Of a DNA stretch of 64,000 bases, positions 1 to 9,288 are shown piece by piece (position 1 is the stretch's first letter; every line of letters begins with the position of its first letter). The notes under the pieces were generated by a model. That model did not search any database and was not told the DNA's origin. It saw only the letters and a program-made list of their open reading frames with translations. The translations under genes were made by a program, and so were the position numbers. The stretch is from Chelativorans multitrophicus. Lineage in GTDB: Bacteria; Pseudomonadota; Alphaproteobacteria; Rhizobiales; Rhizobiaceae. The stretch lies in the NCBI RefSeq assembly GCF_011317445.1, contig NZ_JAAAPL010000003.1, forward strand, positions 310,001-374,000, read 5' to 3'.

Positions 1-54
1 CTTTCGAATCAGTTCACTGTACTCGTTCGCCGAATCTGCGTGAAGAAGAGCGTG

Positions 55-94
55 CGACAAAAATAATGCCGGGCCAAAAGTCAAGACCCGGCAT
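55..94 (-). terminator. Rho-independent terminator of ahcY
   Basis: An 8-bp inverted repeat (ATGCCGGG at 66-73 with CCCGGCAT at 87-94) lies 30 bases past the ahcY stop. Read on the minus strand, the hairpin is followed by TATTTTTG, a short U tract. This is the expected form of an intrinsic terminator. Confidence 0.75.
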
Positions 95-123
95 CAATAT
101 CTTGTGTGTTGGTTAATGCGAAA

Positions 124-1521
124 CTAATACCTGTAGTGATCGGGTTTGAAGGGACCCTCGGGCGTGACGCCGATATAAGCGGCCTGCTCGGGCGAAAGCT
201 TGGTCAGGTTGGCGCCCAGCTTGGCCAGATGCAGCCGCGCCACCTTCTCATCCAGATGTTTGGGCAGCACATAAACCTTGTTTTCGTATTGGCTGCCGCG
301 CGTCCAGAGCTCGATCTGGGCCAATACCTGGTTGGTAAAGGAGGCGGACATCACGAAGCTCGGATGCCCGGTGGCATTGCCCAGATTGAGCAGGCGGCCT
401 TCTGAAAGCAGGATGATGCGCTTGCCATCGGGGAATTCGATCAGGTCCACCTGCGGCTTGATGTTCACCCATTTGAAATTGCGCAGGGCAGCGACCTGGA
501 TCTCGTTATCGAAGTGGCCGATATTGCCGAGGATCACCATGTCCTTCATCTTGCGCATGTGGTCGAGGCTCACGACATCCTTGTTCCCGGTAGCCGTGAT
601 GATGATGTCAGCCGTGGCGATCGCCTCATCGAGCGTGACCACCTCAAAACCATCCATCGCCGCCTGAAGAGCGCAGATCGGGTCCGCCTCGGTGACTTTG
701 ACGCGCGCCCCTGCTCCCGCGAGCGACTGGGCCGATCCTTTGCCGACATCGCCATAGCCGCAGACGATCGCAACCTTGCCGGCCATCATCACGTCGGTGG
801 CGCGACGAATGCCGTCGACCAGGGATTCCTTGCAGCCATATTTGTTGTCGAATTTCGACTTGGTGACGGAATCGTTCACATTGATTGCGGGAAAGGGCAG
901 GAGGCCCTTCTTCTGAAGCTGGTAAAGCCGGTTAACGCCGGTGGTTGTCTCCTCCGTCACACCGCGAATGGCTGCACGCTGACGGGTGAAGAAGCCGGGG
1001 GTCTCCGCCATGCGCTTCTTGATCTGCTGGAAGAGAATTTCCTCTTCTTCGCCGTCCGGGTTCGAGAGAACATCCTCACCCGCTTCGGCGCGAGCGCCAA
1101 GCAGGATGTACATGGTCGCGTCTCCCCCATCGTCGAGGATCATGTTGGAAGGCTGCCCGTCGGGCCACTGGAAGATGCGGTCCGTATAGGTCCAGTATTC
1201 CTCCAGCGTCTCGCCCTTGACGGCAAAGACCGGAGTCCCTGTCTCGGCAATGGCCGCGGCGGCATGATCCTGTGTGGAAAAGATGTTGCAGGAGGCCCAG
1301 CGAACCTCTGCGCCAAGAGACTTCAGCGTCTCGATCAGAACGGCGGTCTGGATCGTCATGTGGAGGGAACCGGTGATGCGCGCGCCTTTGAGGGGCTTGG
1401 CCTCGCCGAACTCCTCACGGCAAGCCATCAGGCCCGGCATCTCGGTTTCAGCGATCTCGATTTCCTTGCGCCCCCACGCGGCGAGGGACATATCGGCAAC
1501 GACATAGTCATCGGCAGCCAT
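124..1521 (-). CDS. ahcY: Adenosylhomocysteinase
   Basis: S-adenosylhomocysteine hydrolase splits SAH into adenosine and homocysteine and keeps the activated methyl cycle running in the cytosol. The 465-aa product shows the family's NAD-binding motif [12 protein letters not shown], the substrate-site stretch [11 protein letters not shown], and the characteristic C-terminus KPDHYRY. The ATG at 1521 is preferred over the in-frame one at 1545 because the protein family begins close to [14 protein letters not shown]. The gene closes the conserved rhizobial series chvI-chvG-hprK-EIIA-ptsH-ahcY but is separated from ptsH by about 280 bases that contain a palindrome (1610-1625), so it probably has its own promoter. 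A clear terminator follows. Confidence 0.98.
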   Translation of the reverse strand: MAADDYVVADMSLAAWGRKEIEIAETEMPGLMACREEFGEAKPLKGARITGSLHMTIQTAVLIETLKSLGAEVRWASCNIFSTQDHAAAAIAETGTPVFAVKGETLEEYWTYTDRIFQWPDGQPSNMILDDGGDATMYILLGARAEAGEDVLSNPDGEEEEILFQQIKKRMAETPGFFTRQRAAIRGVTEETTTGVNRLYQLQKKGLLPFPAINVNDSVTKSKFDNKYGCKESLVDGIRRATDVMMAGKVAIVCGYGDVGKGSAQSLAGAGARVKVTEADPICALQAAMDGFEVVTLDEAIATADIIITATGNKDVVSLDHMRKMKDMVILGNIGHFDNEIQVAALRNFKWVNIKPQVDLIEFPDGKRIILLSEGRLLNLGNATGHPSFVMSASFTNQVLAQIELWTRGSQYENKVYVLPKHLDEKVARLHLAKLGANLTKLSPEQAAYIGVTPEGPFKPDHYRY

Positions 1522-1609
1522 CGGCTTGACTCCAGCTTGGTACAAAATTCCGTAAAGGCGAAAACGGCGTTTTGCCTGCCTAACAGATCAGCCCCGCTGC
1601 GACAACGAT

Positions 1610-1625
1610 ATAAAGAAATCTTTAT
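1610..1625. promoter_or_regulatory. Palindrome upstream of ahcY, candidate operator
   Basis: ATAAAGA-AA-TCTTTAT is a perfect 7+7 inverted repeat about 90 bases upstream of the ahcY start, in an otherwise unremarkable gap. AT-rich palindromes of this kind are known as operators of ArsR-family regulators of S-adenosylmethionine/SAH metabolism in Proteobacteria. Assigning it to such a regulator here is inference from position. No regulator of that type is encoded nearby. Confidence 0.4.
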
Positions 1626-1801
1626 TCGTGAATATGACGATAAAGGGAGCCGCGAAGCGAGGCAGCAAGGCAAAAAAGCGCGCAGGTTTCGAAGCTCAGA
1701 GGGGTGTCGGTTGCCCCAGACGATACGATGATGAGGAAGCTTCCGGACTTCAGGCGGTCAAAGAAACGGCGGCGTTTCCCTGCCCCTTCTCCTCCTTCGC
1801 T

Positions 1802-2107
1802 TTAAATTTCCTCGCCGAAGCGCTCGGCAATCAGTTCAGCCAGAGCATCGAGAAGCTTCGACGCATCCGGCCCGCTGGCGCTTACCCGAATGCGGCATCC
1901 CGGGCTGGCGGCAAGCATCATCAACCCCATGATGGATGTGCCGCCGACAGAAATACCGTCCTTCTCCACCGAGACCTTGGCGTTGTAGCTGCTGACGAGC
2001 TGGACGAATTTCGCCGAGGCACGCGCATGCAGTCCGCGCTGGTTCACGATCGCGAAATCGCGCGTGATTACTTCGTCGGCTGGCGGATTGGTTGGCGCAT
2101 CACTCAT
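1802..2107 (-). CDS. ptsH: Phosphocarrier protein HPr
   Basis: HPr of the alphaproteobacterial regulatory PTS, 101 aa. The phosphorylatable histidine is His27 in QRGLHARAS (equivalent to His15 of E. coli HPr). The regulatory serine targeted by HPr kinase is Ser58 in GGTSIMGLMML (equivalent to Ser46), and the 31-residue spacing is conserved. The start ATG overlaps the stop of the EIIA gene (ATGA), so the two are translationally coupled. There is no sugar-specific EIIB/EIIC nearby, which fits a signalling rather than transport role. Confidence 0.96.
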   Translation of the reverse strand: MSDAPTNPPADEVITRDFAIVNQRGLHARASAKFVQLVSSYNAKVSVEKDGISVGGTSIMGLMMLAASPGCRIRVSASGPDASKLLDALAELIAERFGEEI

Positions 2108-2505
2108 TTGCCATTCAGCACTTGGCTCGCCACGTTGATATATTTGCGGCCGGCAGTCTGAGCCTCTTCGAGCGCCTTCTTCATGTCGTTGTCGGCGCGC
2201 GCGCTTGAGAGCTTAATGAGCATTGGCAGATTCATGCCGGCGATTACCTCGATACGGCTTGCCTCCATGACGGAGATCGCGAGATTGGAGGGCGTTCCGC
2301 CAAACATGTCCGTGAGGATGATGACACCAGCTCCGGTATCGGCGCGCGCCACGGCTTCAAGAATGTCGTTCCGGCGCTGCTCCATATTGTCGTCGGCGCC
2401 GATAGAAACCGTTTCCAAGTGGCTTTGAACCCCGACGACATGCTCAAGCGCATGTCGGAACTCCTCGGCCAGCCGGCCGTGGGTAACAAGCACGATACCG
2501 ATCAT
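2104..2505 (-). CDS. PTS mannose-type EIIA component
   Basis: A 133-aa EIIA of the mannose/fructose family that receives phosphate from HPr. The N-terminus MIGIVLVTHGRLAEEF carries the active-site histidine at position 9, as in EIIA-Man proteins. The ATG at 2505 is chosen because the family starts immediately before this strand. Nine further codons are open upstream but add an atypical arginine-rich tail. It sits between hprK and ptsH in the standard rhizobial order and probably reports PTS phosphorylation state to regulators. Confidence 0.93.
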   Translation of the reverse strand: MIGIVLVTHGRLAEEFRHALEHVVGVQSHLETVSIGADDNMEQRRNDILEAVARADTGAGVIILTDMFGGTPSNLAISVMEASRIEVIAGMNLPMLIKLSSARADNDMKKALEEAQTAGRKYINVASQVLNGK

Positions 2506-2768
2506 CGAGCGATTGCCTCGCGGCTGCTCCACACCACCACTGCCGATTCATAAGGGTCCAGTTGCGCCCCTTCTTCCTGCCCCGAGGCTCTCACACCGCT
2601 ACTCCGTTTCGATGGCCCATGCAGTCCAAGCCTGAATGCTCCGCCATTTTTTTTGCGGTCACGACGGCTGCCTCACACACGACAAGATCACTATCTTGTC
2701 AACGGCGAAGATGATGACAAGCCTAAAACTGCTTCGATCGAGCCGATTTTAACGCCTTGATGACACGT

Positions 2769-3212
2769 TCAGCCGAATGGCGGCAGGGAAAGCTGGGCAG
2801 CGATGGCCCAGATAGCGCTGTCGGCGTTGCACTCGGCCAGCCGCAGCGTTGGCAGATCGACGCCTTCGAGCCGCACCGTGCCCGCTTCCTGGTAGCGGGG
2901 CGCCTGATCGGCCGGTACCAGCTCAATAACGAGATCGATGACGGCCGCCATTTCATATGAAACGGGCGCTGGACCGAAGCCCCGCGCCTCGGCAAGACCA
3001 TGGATCGCGGGCGCTGCCCGGCCCACGAGCCGGCCGCCTGCTCCAGAGATGAACACCTGATCGTCGGACACAAACCGCCCCAAGCGGCCGCAGGCGGCGC
3101 AATGTCGCAGGAGAGCCAGCGCCAAGGTCGTCTTTCCCATTCCCGGCGCGCCCGTGATGAAAACACCGCGATCACCGGTAAGCACAAGCGTCCCGTGGTG
3201 ATTCGCGGCCAC
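2769..3212 (-). CDS. hprK: HPr kinase/phosphorylase, short alphaproteobacterial form
   Basis: Phosphorylates HPr on its regulatory serine and can reverse the reaction. The 147-aa protein is only the C-terminal catalytic domain of Gram-positive HprK. The Walker A motif GAPGMGKT is present near residue 25 and the N-terminal domain is absent, which is normal for this class in Alphaproteobacteria. Translation starts at a GTG (3212) only five bases after the chvG stop, so it is co-transcribed with chvIG. The adjacency links PTS state to the ChvG/ChvI system. Confidence 0.93.
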   Translation of the reverse strand: MAANHHGTLVLTGDRGVFITGAPGMGKTTLALALLRHCAACGRLGRFVSDDQVFISGAGGRLVGRAAPAIHGLAEARGFGPAPVSYEMAAVIDLVIELVPADQAPRYQEAGTVRLEGVDLPTLRLAECNADSAIWAIAAQLSLPPFG

Positions 3213-3217
3213 AAGGA

Positions 3218-4987
3218 TCAGCCTTCCGCGGGCAGCGAGATCACGAAGCGTGCACCCCGCACCTCGCCGGGCTTGGCGCCCGGGATGTTCTCCGCGGTCA
3301 GCGTGCCGCCATGCGCTTCCACGATTTGGCGACTGATGGACAAGCCCAGGCCCGAATTCTGGCCAAAGGCCTCGCCCGCCGGCCGGTCCGTGTAGAAGCG
3401 CTCAAAGATGCGGTCGATATTGTCGGCGCGAATGCCCGGCCCGTTGTCATCGACCGTAATGATGATGCGCCGCTGGCTGCGCGAGAGCGTGATGGTGACG
3501 CGCCCGCCCTCATCCGGCACGAAGGAGCGTGCGTTCTCGATGAGATTGGTGACCACCTGGCCGAGCCGGAGGTCATGCCCCTGCACGACAAAGCTCTGGC
3601 CCGCCTTGCCTTCGGTCTTGAATTGGATATCGACCTTTTTCTTCTTGCTGCCCGCGTCCTGCGCGCCTGCGACGAGATCGCGCAGAAATTTCTGCAAATC
3701 GATGATCTCCGAATCCTCGCGCGCGAATTCCGCGTCCAGGCGCGAGGCGTCGGAGATATCGGTGATCAGCCTGTCCAGTCGGCGCACGTCATGCTGAATG
3801 ATCTCCATCAGCCGCTCGCGTGAGCGCTCATCCTTGGCGAGCGGCAGGGTTTCAACCGCGCTTCCCAGCGAAGTGAGCGGATTTTTCAGCTCATGCGCCA
3901 CGTCAGCGGCGAAGCTCTCTATGGCCTCGATGCGAGCATAAAGCGCCTTGGTCATGTCGCGCAGGGCGATCGAGAGATTTCCGATCTCATCCTGCCGGTG
4001 CGAGAAATCAGGAATTTCTTCGCGAGTGTTGGTGCCGCGGCGAACGCGTATGGCAGCCGCCGCGAGCCGCCGCAAGGGATTGGCAATCGTTGAGGCAAGC
4101 AGCAGCGACAGGATTGCGGTCACCAGCGCAGCCACTCCAAAGACACGCAGAACAGCATGCCGTTCTTCAGCAATAATGCGATCGATGTCGCCCTGCGTCG
4201 ACAACTGGAGCACGCCCACCACGGCGCGGTAACGCTGGATGGGCACGGCAACGGAAATGATGTATTCGCCCTCCGGGCTCCGGCGGCGCACCGCTTCCGG
4301 TTCGCCTCCTTTCAGGGCCGCCATCACCTCCTCATAGGCCACACCGCTGCCACCAGGCTGCTCGCGGTCGATCGGCAGGTCATTTGCCTGGAAAATGGAG
4401 CTGATCCGCTCCTCGATTTTCTCAAGGAAGCTCTTTTCCTCGCCGTCAACGGCCGGAAGCCGGTAACGAAGAATGGAGTAGAGCTGGCGCGAATCGAGCA
4501 CCAGCGCGGCGTCCCGGTCGTAAATGCGCGCTCGTGTCTTGTCCGGGTTGATCAGGCGCCGCAAAAGAAGAGCAACCTTTTCCGGATTGATCGGGAATTC
4601 CAAATTTTCCAGCTGGTCCGATCCGGGAGGCAACTCCTCGCCAGCCTGCATTTCGAGCAATTTTTCCGGATTGATCAGGATCGCGTCGGTCTCCACCGCC
4701 GCGGAGGCAGCGATAGCGCCGGCGATGATGCGTCCCTGAGTCCTGAGGCTTTCGATCTGCGCCTCTACCAGCGCATCTCGAAACTGATTGATATAGAGGA
4801 CCCCGATGACGAGCACGCCGATGGCGGTGAGGTTGAGGGTAAGAATGCGCCGCGTGAGGCTGGAGAACATGAAGTGCCCCAGCAGCCGGCGAATGGGCAC
4901 GGCAAATCGGCCTGGCGACCATGAACTGGAACGCCCTGCCTCTGCCGGCCCCGCCGATCCGACCTTATCTTGTACCTCTATGGCCAT
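3218..4987 (-). CDS. chvG: Sensor histidine kinase ChvG
   Basis: Inner-membrane sensor kinase of the ChvG/ChvI (ExoS/ChvI) system, which responds to acid and envelope conditions and controls exopolysaccharide, motility and host-interaction genes in Rhizobiales. In the 589-aa protein I see a transmembrane helix near residues 48-67, a periplasmic sensor of about 210 residues, a second helix near 279-300, a HAMP region, the phospho-acceptor His365 in ADVAHELKNPLTSL, and the ATPase boxes DNGPGIR and GLGLSI near the C-terminus. The partner chvI lies 17 bases upstream in the same operon. Confidence 0.96.
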   Translation of the reverse strand: MAIEVQDKVGSAGPAEAGRSSSWSPGRFAVPIRRLLGHFMFSSLTRRILTLNLTAIGVLVIGVLYINQFRDALVEAQIESLRTQGRIIAGAIAASAAVETDAILINPEKLLEMQAGEELPPGSDQLENLEFPINPEKVALLLRRLINPDKTRARIYDRDAALVLDSRQLYSILRYRLPAVDGEEKSFLEKIEERISSIFQANDLPIDREQPGGSGVAYEEVMAALKGGEPEAVRRRSPEGEYIISVAVPIQRYRAVVGVLQLSTQGDIDRIIAEERHAVLRVFGVAALVTAILSLLLASTIANPLRRLAAAAIRVRRGTNTREEIPDFSHRQDEIGNLSIALRDMTKALYARIEAIESFAADVAHELKNPLTSLGSAVETLPLAKDERSRERLMEIIQHDVRRLDRLITDISDASRLDAEFAREDSEIIDLQKFLRDLVAGAQDAGSKKKKVDIQFKTEGKAGQSFVVQGHDLRLGQVVTNLIENARSFVPDEGGRVTITLSRSQRRIIITVDDNGPGIRADNIDRIFERFYTDRPAGEAFGQNSGLGLSISRQIVEAHGGTLTAENIPGAKPGEVRGARFVISLPAEG

Positions 4988-5004
4988 TCATGAACGCTGC
5001 CGGG

Positions 5005-5706
5005 CTATGCCTCGCGGAACCTGTAGCCGACCCCATAAAGCGTCTCAATCATGTCGAACTCGCCGTCAACCGCCTTGAACTTCTTGCGTAGCCGCTTGAT
5101 ATGGCTGTCGATCGTGCGATCGTCCACATAGACCTGCTCGTCATAAGCCGCGTCCATGAGCGCGTCACGGCTTTTCACCACCCCCGGCCGCTGCGCAAGT
5201 GCATGTAGGATCAGGAACTCGGTAACGGTGAGCGTGACGGGTTCGTCCTTCCAGGTGCAGGTATGGCGTTCCTGGTCCATGACGAGATGTCCGCGCTCGA
5301 GCGAGCGCGACTGCTTGTCCGGTGCCTTCGCGCCATTCTCGCGCGCGCTTGCCCGGCGAAGGACGGCGCGGACGCGCTCGACCAGCAGTCTTTGGGAGAA
5401 TGGTTTGCGGACGAAATCGTCCGCGCCCATCTTGAGGCCAAAGAGTTCGTCGATCTCATCATCCTTCGAGGTGAGAAAGATAACCGGAAGATCGGTTTTC
5501 TGGCGTAGCCGGCGCAACAGCTCCATGCCATCCATGCGCGGCATCTTGATGTCCAGGATCGCCAGCGACGGCGGCCGCGAGCTAAGCCCCTCCAGTGCGG
5601 ACGCGCCATCCGTATAGGTTTCCACGCGATAGCCTTCCGATTCCAGCGCGATTGAGACGGACGTAAGGATGTTCCGGTCGTCGTCAACGAGCGCGATTGT
5701 TGCCAT
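5005..5706 (-). CDS. chvI: Response regulator ChvI
   Basis: OmpR-class response regulator paired with ChvG. The receiver domain contains the acidic pocket VDDD (residues 7-10), the phospho-acceptor Asp52 in [12 protein letters not shown] and Lys in FLTSKDD. The C-terminal winged helix ends with the usual [11 protein letters not shown]. The ATG at 5706 (233 aa) is chosen over the one at 5727 because the domain starts at [10 protein letters not shown]. First gene of the minus-strand regulatory operon. The pckA gene that often diverges from chvI in rhizobia is not present upstream. Confidence 0.96.
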   Translation of the reverse strand: MATIALVDDDRNILTSVSIALESEGYRVETYTDGASALEGLSSRPPSLAILDIKMPRMDGMELLRRLRQKTDLPVIFLTSKDDEIDELFGLKMGADDFVRKPFSQRLLVERVRAVLRRASARENGAKAPDKQSRSLERGHLVMDQERHTCTWKDEPVTLTVTEFLILHALAQRPGVVKSRDALMDAAYDEQVYVDDRTIDSHIKRLRKKFKAVDGEFDMIETLYGVGYRFREA

Positions 5707-6011
5707 ATCCAGCGGCTCCCTCGTCATGGGCAGGCGTCCCTTCTGCAGCTAACGGGCCCGCAGATGCAGGACAAATTGGGTACAAAATGTGGCACATTCT
5801 CCGCGCCGAGTCACTTCGGGTTGTCTGATGCGACGGTTTCACGCAAGAAAGACGCTTGAGCGCAAGCGTGCCTCGCGTGCGTTTCACCCCTTATGGAGCT
5901 CTCTCGAACCGCCCTCGGCTACCCTGCAAGCGACCAAATGGGGCGGTTGGTTCCAAGCCTTATGCGCTGATGAGGCTTGCCTGTCAAACCACAACCTGCG
6001 GTAAAGTAAAT
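5707..6011. other. Intergenic region upstream of chvI
   Basis: About 300 bases with no convincing gene. It must contain the chvI promoter and the 3' end of the ribokinase transcription unit. A small hairpin (ACGCTTG-AGCG-CAAGCGT) is visible near 5850. Open frames here have no recognisable protein features. Confidence 0.6.
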
Positions 6012-6905
6012 TTACAACCTTGAATCTACATCGGAGCGAAACGGTATAGCCGGTTGCGCGCCGGGCTTCAGGCAGGCAAGGGCCCCGGCCGCCGCTGCGC
6101 GGCGTAATGCAGCTTCGAGCACGAGGCCGTCCGACAGCGCGGCCGCGAGATAGCCGCAGAAGGTATCGCCCGCGCCAACCGTGTCGACCGGCGTGATGGG
6201 AAATGCGGGAAGACGCAGGAACCGGTCGGGCGCGGCAGCCATGACACCATCACCCCCAAGAGTGACCACGATCGTCCGCCCGGTTCTGGCGGTGTAGGCA
6301 CGCGCCCTTTGTTCGCGGTCACTTCCCTCCAGACCAAGCGACTGGGCGTAGAGATCGAATTCGGTCTCGTTGACGACGAGATAGTCCGCCAGCCCCAGAA
6401 AATCCGCTGCCTGCGGCTGAAAGGGTGCGGCATTGAGCAGAGAGACCGCGCCGGCTGCGCGGGCGTTGCGAAGTGCAGCTTCTATCGTTGGCAAGGGGAT
6501 TTCGTGTTGAAGAAGCACGAACTCATCACGGCTCAATCCCGCTGCTTCGACATCTTCTTCCACAACATCCGCATTCGCGCCGGGTATGACAGCGATCACA
6601 TTCTCCCCATCGGCCCCCACCAAGATCATCGCGACCCCTGTCAATGGAGACGGCTTCTTGACGCGCGAAAGGTCCACGCCGGCTTCACGAAGCAGCGCCA
6701 GCGCCTGATCCGCGAACGAATCCGCCCCCACCGCGCCGATCATGCGCACCTGGGCGCCGGCGCGTCGAGCGGCGAGCGCCTGATTCGCGCCTTTGCCGCC
6801 CGGCGCCGTGGAAAAGCCGGAGCCAGGAATTGTCTCTCCTGGAGCGGGCAGCCGCTCCACCCGGGCGATGAGATCGAGATTGATTGAACCGATGATGGTG
6901 ATCAC
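6012..6905 (-). CDS. rbsK: Ribokinase-like PfkB-family sugar kinase
   Basis: Phosphorylates ribose or a related sugar with ATP in the cytosol. The 297-aa protein has the two PfkB signatures: the N-terminal glycine-rich APGGKGANQA region after GSINLDLIARV, and the C-terminal DTVGAGDTFCGYLA with the catalytic aspartate. Length matches ribokinase (about 300 aa). The start is GTG at 6905, directly at the conserved first strand. There is no ribose transporter alongside, so the natural substrate may be another pentose or a nucleoside-derived sugar. Confidence 0.88.
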   Translation of the reverse strand: MITIIGSINLDLIARVERLPAPGETIPGSGFSTAPGGKGANQALAARRAGAQVRMIGAVGADSFADQALALLREAGVDLSRVKKPSPLTGVAMILVGADGENVIAVIPGANADVVEEDVEAAGLSRDEFVLLQHEIPLPTIEAALRNARAAGAVSLLNAAPFQPQAADFLGLADYLVVNETEFDLYAQSLGLEGSDREQRARAYTARTGRTIVVTLGGDGVMAAAPDRFLRLPAFPITPVDTVGAGDTFCGYLAAALSDGLVLEAALRRAAAAGALACLKPGAQPAIPFRSDVDSRL

Positions 6906-6971
6906 AGCGGCGCCTCCGATGATTTTTGCCGTTAGCTAGCGGGTTCTCATCACAGACGCAAAGGCAGGCGC

Positions 6972-7856
6972 TCAATTTCCGTGTTGAAGCTGCGCAGCCT
7001 CCCAGCCAAGAATGGCACGCTTTCGTGTGAGGCCCCAGTGATAGCCCGTCAGCGCGCCCGATTTGCCCAGCGCACGGTGGCAGGGCACCACGAAGGACAG
7101 GGGGTTTGCCCCCACCGCCGCTCCGACTGCGCGCGAGGCAGCAGGACAGCCGATTTGTGCCGCGATATCGGAATAGGCGCGTGCGCGGCCTATGGGGATT
7201 CTCAGCAGCGCCTCCCATACACGGACCTGGAAGTCCGTGCCGATGAGCACGATGCGCAGCGGCTCGTCCGAACGCCAGCGCGAGCGCTCGAAAACGCGGC
7301 CGGCATAGGGGGCCGTGGCCGAGACGTCCTCAATATATTCAGCGTTTGGCCAGCGCGAGCTCATATCCGCGAAGGTCGCCTGCTCCTCGCCCGGATCGGC
7401 GAATGCGAGGCCTGCCAATCCGCGATCGGTCACCATCACAAGCGCTATGCCGAAGGGCGAAACGTGGTAGCCGTACCGGATGGTGAGCCCCTCGCCGCGC
7501 AATTTATATTCACCGGGCGAGATTGCCTCGTGGGTTACGAACAGATCGTGCAGCCGCCCTGGGCCGGACATGCCAAGCTCCAGGGCTGTATCAAGAAGGG
7601 GCATGCCGCTGTCGAGCAGCCGGCGCGCATGATCCAGCGTCACGGCCTGCAGGAAAGCCTTCGGAGAAAGACCGGCCCAGCGGGTAAAGAGCTTCTGCAA
7701 TCCCGTCGGCGTTTCGCCCAGCTCCGCGGCGAGATCTTCCAAAGAGGGCTGGTTGCGATAGTCGAGGCTGATCTTCTCGATGACGCGGCGAACGATCTCA
7801 TAATCTCCGCCAACGGGAGTGATATCGCGTTCGAGGATGGCGAGTTCTGCATTCAT
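6972..7856 (-). CDS. AraC-type / methylated-DNA-protein cysteine methyltransferase (Ada-like)
   Basis: Repairs O6-methylguanine by transferring the methyl group irreversibly to its own cysteine. Residues 20-120 are an AraC-type helix-turn-helix pair. Residues 130-290 are the O6-alkylguanine methyltransferase domain with the acceptor Cys259 in VVPCHRALG. The N-terminal zinc-cysteine domain of full Ada (phosphotriester repair) is missing, so self-activation by methylphosphotriester transfer is unlikely. Length 294 aa. It stands alone on the minus strand. Confidence 0.92.
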   Translation of the reverse strand: MNAELAILERDITPVGGDYEIVRRVIEKISLDYRNQPSLEDLAAELGETPTGLQKLFTRWAGLSPKAFLQAVTLDHARRLLDSGMPLLDTALELGMSGPGRLHDLFVTHEAISPGEYKLRGEGLTIRYGYHVSPFGIALVMVTDRGLAGLAFADPGEEQATFADMSSRWPNAEYIEDVSATAPYAGRVFERSRWRSDEPLRIVLIGTDFQVRVWEALLRIPIGRARAYSDIAAQIGCPAASRAVGAAVGANPLSFVVPCHRALGKSGALTGYHWGLTRKRAILGWEAAQLQHGN

Positions 7857-7919
7857 GGCACTGTCTCCTTGCGCGCACTATGCGCATCTGATCAGCGCCT
7901 CTCCACCCGATTCTTGCGT

Positions 7920-8405
7920 CTATCGCGCTTTTACCGTGGCCAGCGCCCTGCCAAACGCCTTTGCGAAGCTTTCGCGATCGTCCGGATTGAGGAAACTGCC
8001 GACAAGAACGCGCTTCTCGCGCATTTCGACAGCCATGTCGGTTATACCGATCTCCGTATGGCGCCGCACGCGGAAGCGAGCCCACAGGGGATTGAAGCTG
8101 TGCTCCTCCGCCCGCCCTGACGGCGGCACTTTACGGATATGCAGGTTGGTGCGAGAGAGCGAAATTTCCTCACGAGCCCGTGCCGCACGATAATTTACGC
8201 GGAAAGCGATATAGAGCGCCAGCACGTCGAGCCCGAAAAAGCCGATGACCGGCCAGGCGCCAAGGCGCCAGAAAATCAAGGTGATGCTCAGCCAGATAAA
8301 GATAATTCCGCCCATCAGCACGAAAAACCCCGTGCGCCCCAATGATCGGTGGGGAACGAGAAGAGCCTTGAATAAAGGCGTTTCGCTGGCATTCTTTTCA
8401 TCCAT
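7920..8405 (-). CDS. DUF2244 integral membrane protein
   Basis: A 161-aa protein with two adjacent transmembrane segments (about residues 25-65, rich in Phe/Ile/Leu) followed by a soluble C-terminal half. The N-terminal PHRSLGRTGF matches the PHRSL signature of DUF2244, a family common next to nth in Alphaproteobacteria. The start at 8405 (MDEKNASET) leaves 21 bases to the divergent nth start, so both share a short promoter region. Function unknown. Confidence 0.85.
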   Translation of the reverse strand: MDEKNASETPLFKALLVPHRSLGRTGFFVLMGGIIFIWLSITLIFWRLGAWPVIGFFGLDVLALYIAFRVNYRAARAREEISLSRTNLHIRKVPPSGRAEEHSFNPLWARFRVRRHTEIGITDMAVEMREKRVLVGSFLNPDDRESFAKAFGRALATVKAR

Positions 8406-8426
8406 AAGACAGATTATAGAGGCTGA

Positions 8427-9233
8427 ATGCAAAAGCCCAAGTCCCCACGTGCCATTGCGGGAACGCCCGTTCGTTCACCCGCCAAGCCCGTCCGCAACAA
8501 AGTCTCCGGTAAGGCACTCACCGCCTATGATGCGGGTGAAGTGGAAGAAATCTTTCGCCGCTTCAGCGTGCAGCGGCCCGAGCCCAAGGGTGAGCTCGAA
8601 TCAGTGAATGCGTTCACGCTGCTCGTTGCGGTGGTGCTCTCAGCTCAGGCGACCGATGTTGGTGTGAACAAGGCGACGCGGCCGCTCTTCAAAATCGCCG
8701 ACACGCCCGAAAAGATGCTGGCGCTGGGAGAAGAAAAGCTTGGCGAATACATCCGCACTATCGGCTTATGGCGCAATAAGGCCAAGAACGTTATCGCTCT
8801 ATGCGAGGCGCTGATCCGCGACCACGGCGGCCAGGTGCCGGAAGACCGCGAAGCCCTGACGAAGCTGCCGGGGGTCGGGCGCAAAACGGCAAATGTCGTG
8901 CTTAACGTCGCCTTCGGCCATCCGACGATGGCGGTCGACACGCATATATTCCGGATTTCGAACCGGATTTTGCTCGCTCCCGGCAAGACACCCGAAGAGG
9001 TGGAGCAGGCGTTGCTGAAAGTCATACCGCAGCACTACCTTCTTCACGCCCATCATTGGCTGATCCTGCATGGCCGCTATGTTTGCAAGGCGAGGAAGCC
9101 CGATTGCCCGGCCTGCGTTATCGCCGATCTGTGCAAGGCACCGGAGAAGACGACAAATGTGCCGGCGCCCCTCGTTCCGTGGCGCGATCTGACCGATACG
9201 CCGAGGCCAGACGTGGAGGCAGCTGAAGGATAG
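8427..9233 (+). CDS. nth: Endonuclease III
   Basis: DNA glycosylase/AP lyase that removes oxidised pyrimidines. The helix-hairpin-helix LPGVGRKTANVVL holds the catalytic lysine, AVDTHIFR holds the catalytic aspartate, and the C-terminal C-X6-C-X2-C-X5-C cluster (CKARKPDCPACVIADLC) binds 4Fe-4S. The product is 268 aa. Its 40-50 residue basic N-terminal extension (MQKPKSPRAIAGTPV...) is common in rhizobial homologues. Confidence 0.96.
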   Translation: MQKPKSPRAIAGTPVRSPAKPVRNKVSGKALTAYDAGEVEEIFRRFSVQRPEPKGELESVNAFTLLVAVVLSAQATDVGVNKATRPLFKIADTPEKMLALGEEKLGEYIRTIGLWRNKAKNVIALCEALIRDHGGQVPEDREALTKLPGVGRKTANVVLNVAFGHPTMAVDTHIFRISNRILLAPGKTPEEVEQALLKVIPQHYLLHAHHWLILHGRYVCKARKPDCPACVIADLCKAPEKTTNVPAPLVPWRDLTDTPRPDVEAAEG

Positions 9234-9288
9234 CCCGGTTGGCAATTCGGTCTCGAATGCGCCGGATGGACCCGCCGTACCTGCGGGA

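Noticed and set aside
514-1731. A 405-codon open frame on the plus strand opposite ahcY
   Set aside because: It is antisense to a certain housekeeping gene, has no family features and its composition is what a high-G+C shadow frame gives.
1522-1801. Possible SAM or SAH riboswitch upstream of ahcY
   Set aside because: I could not find the conserved core of SAM-I, SAM-II or SAH riboswitches on the minus strand; only the simple palindrome is visible.
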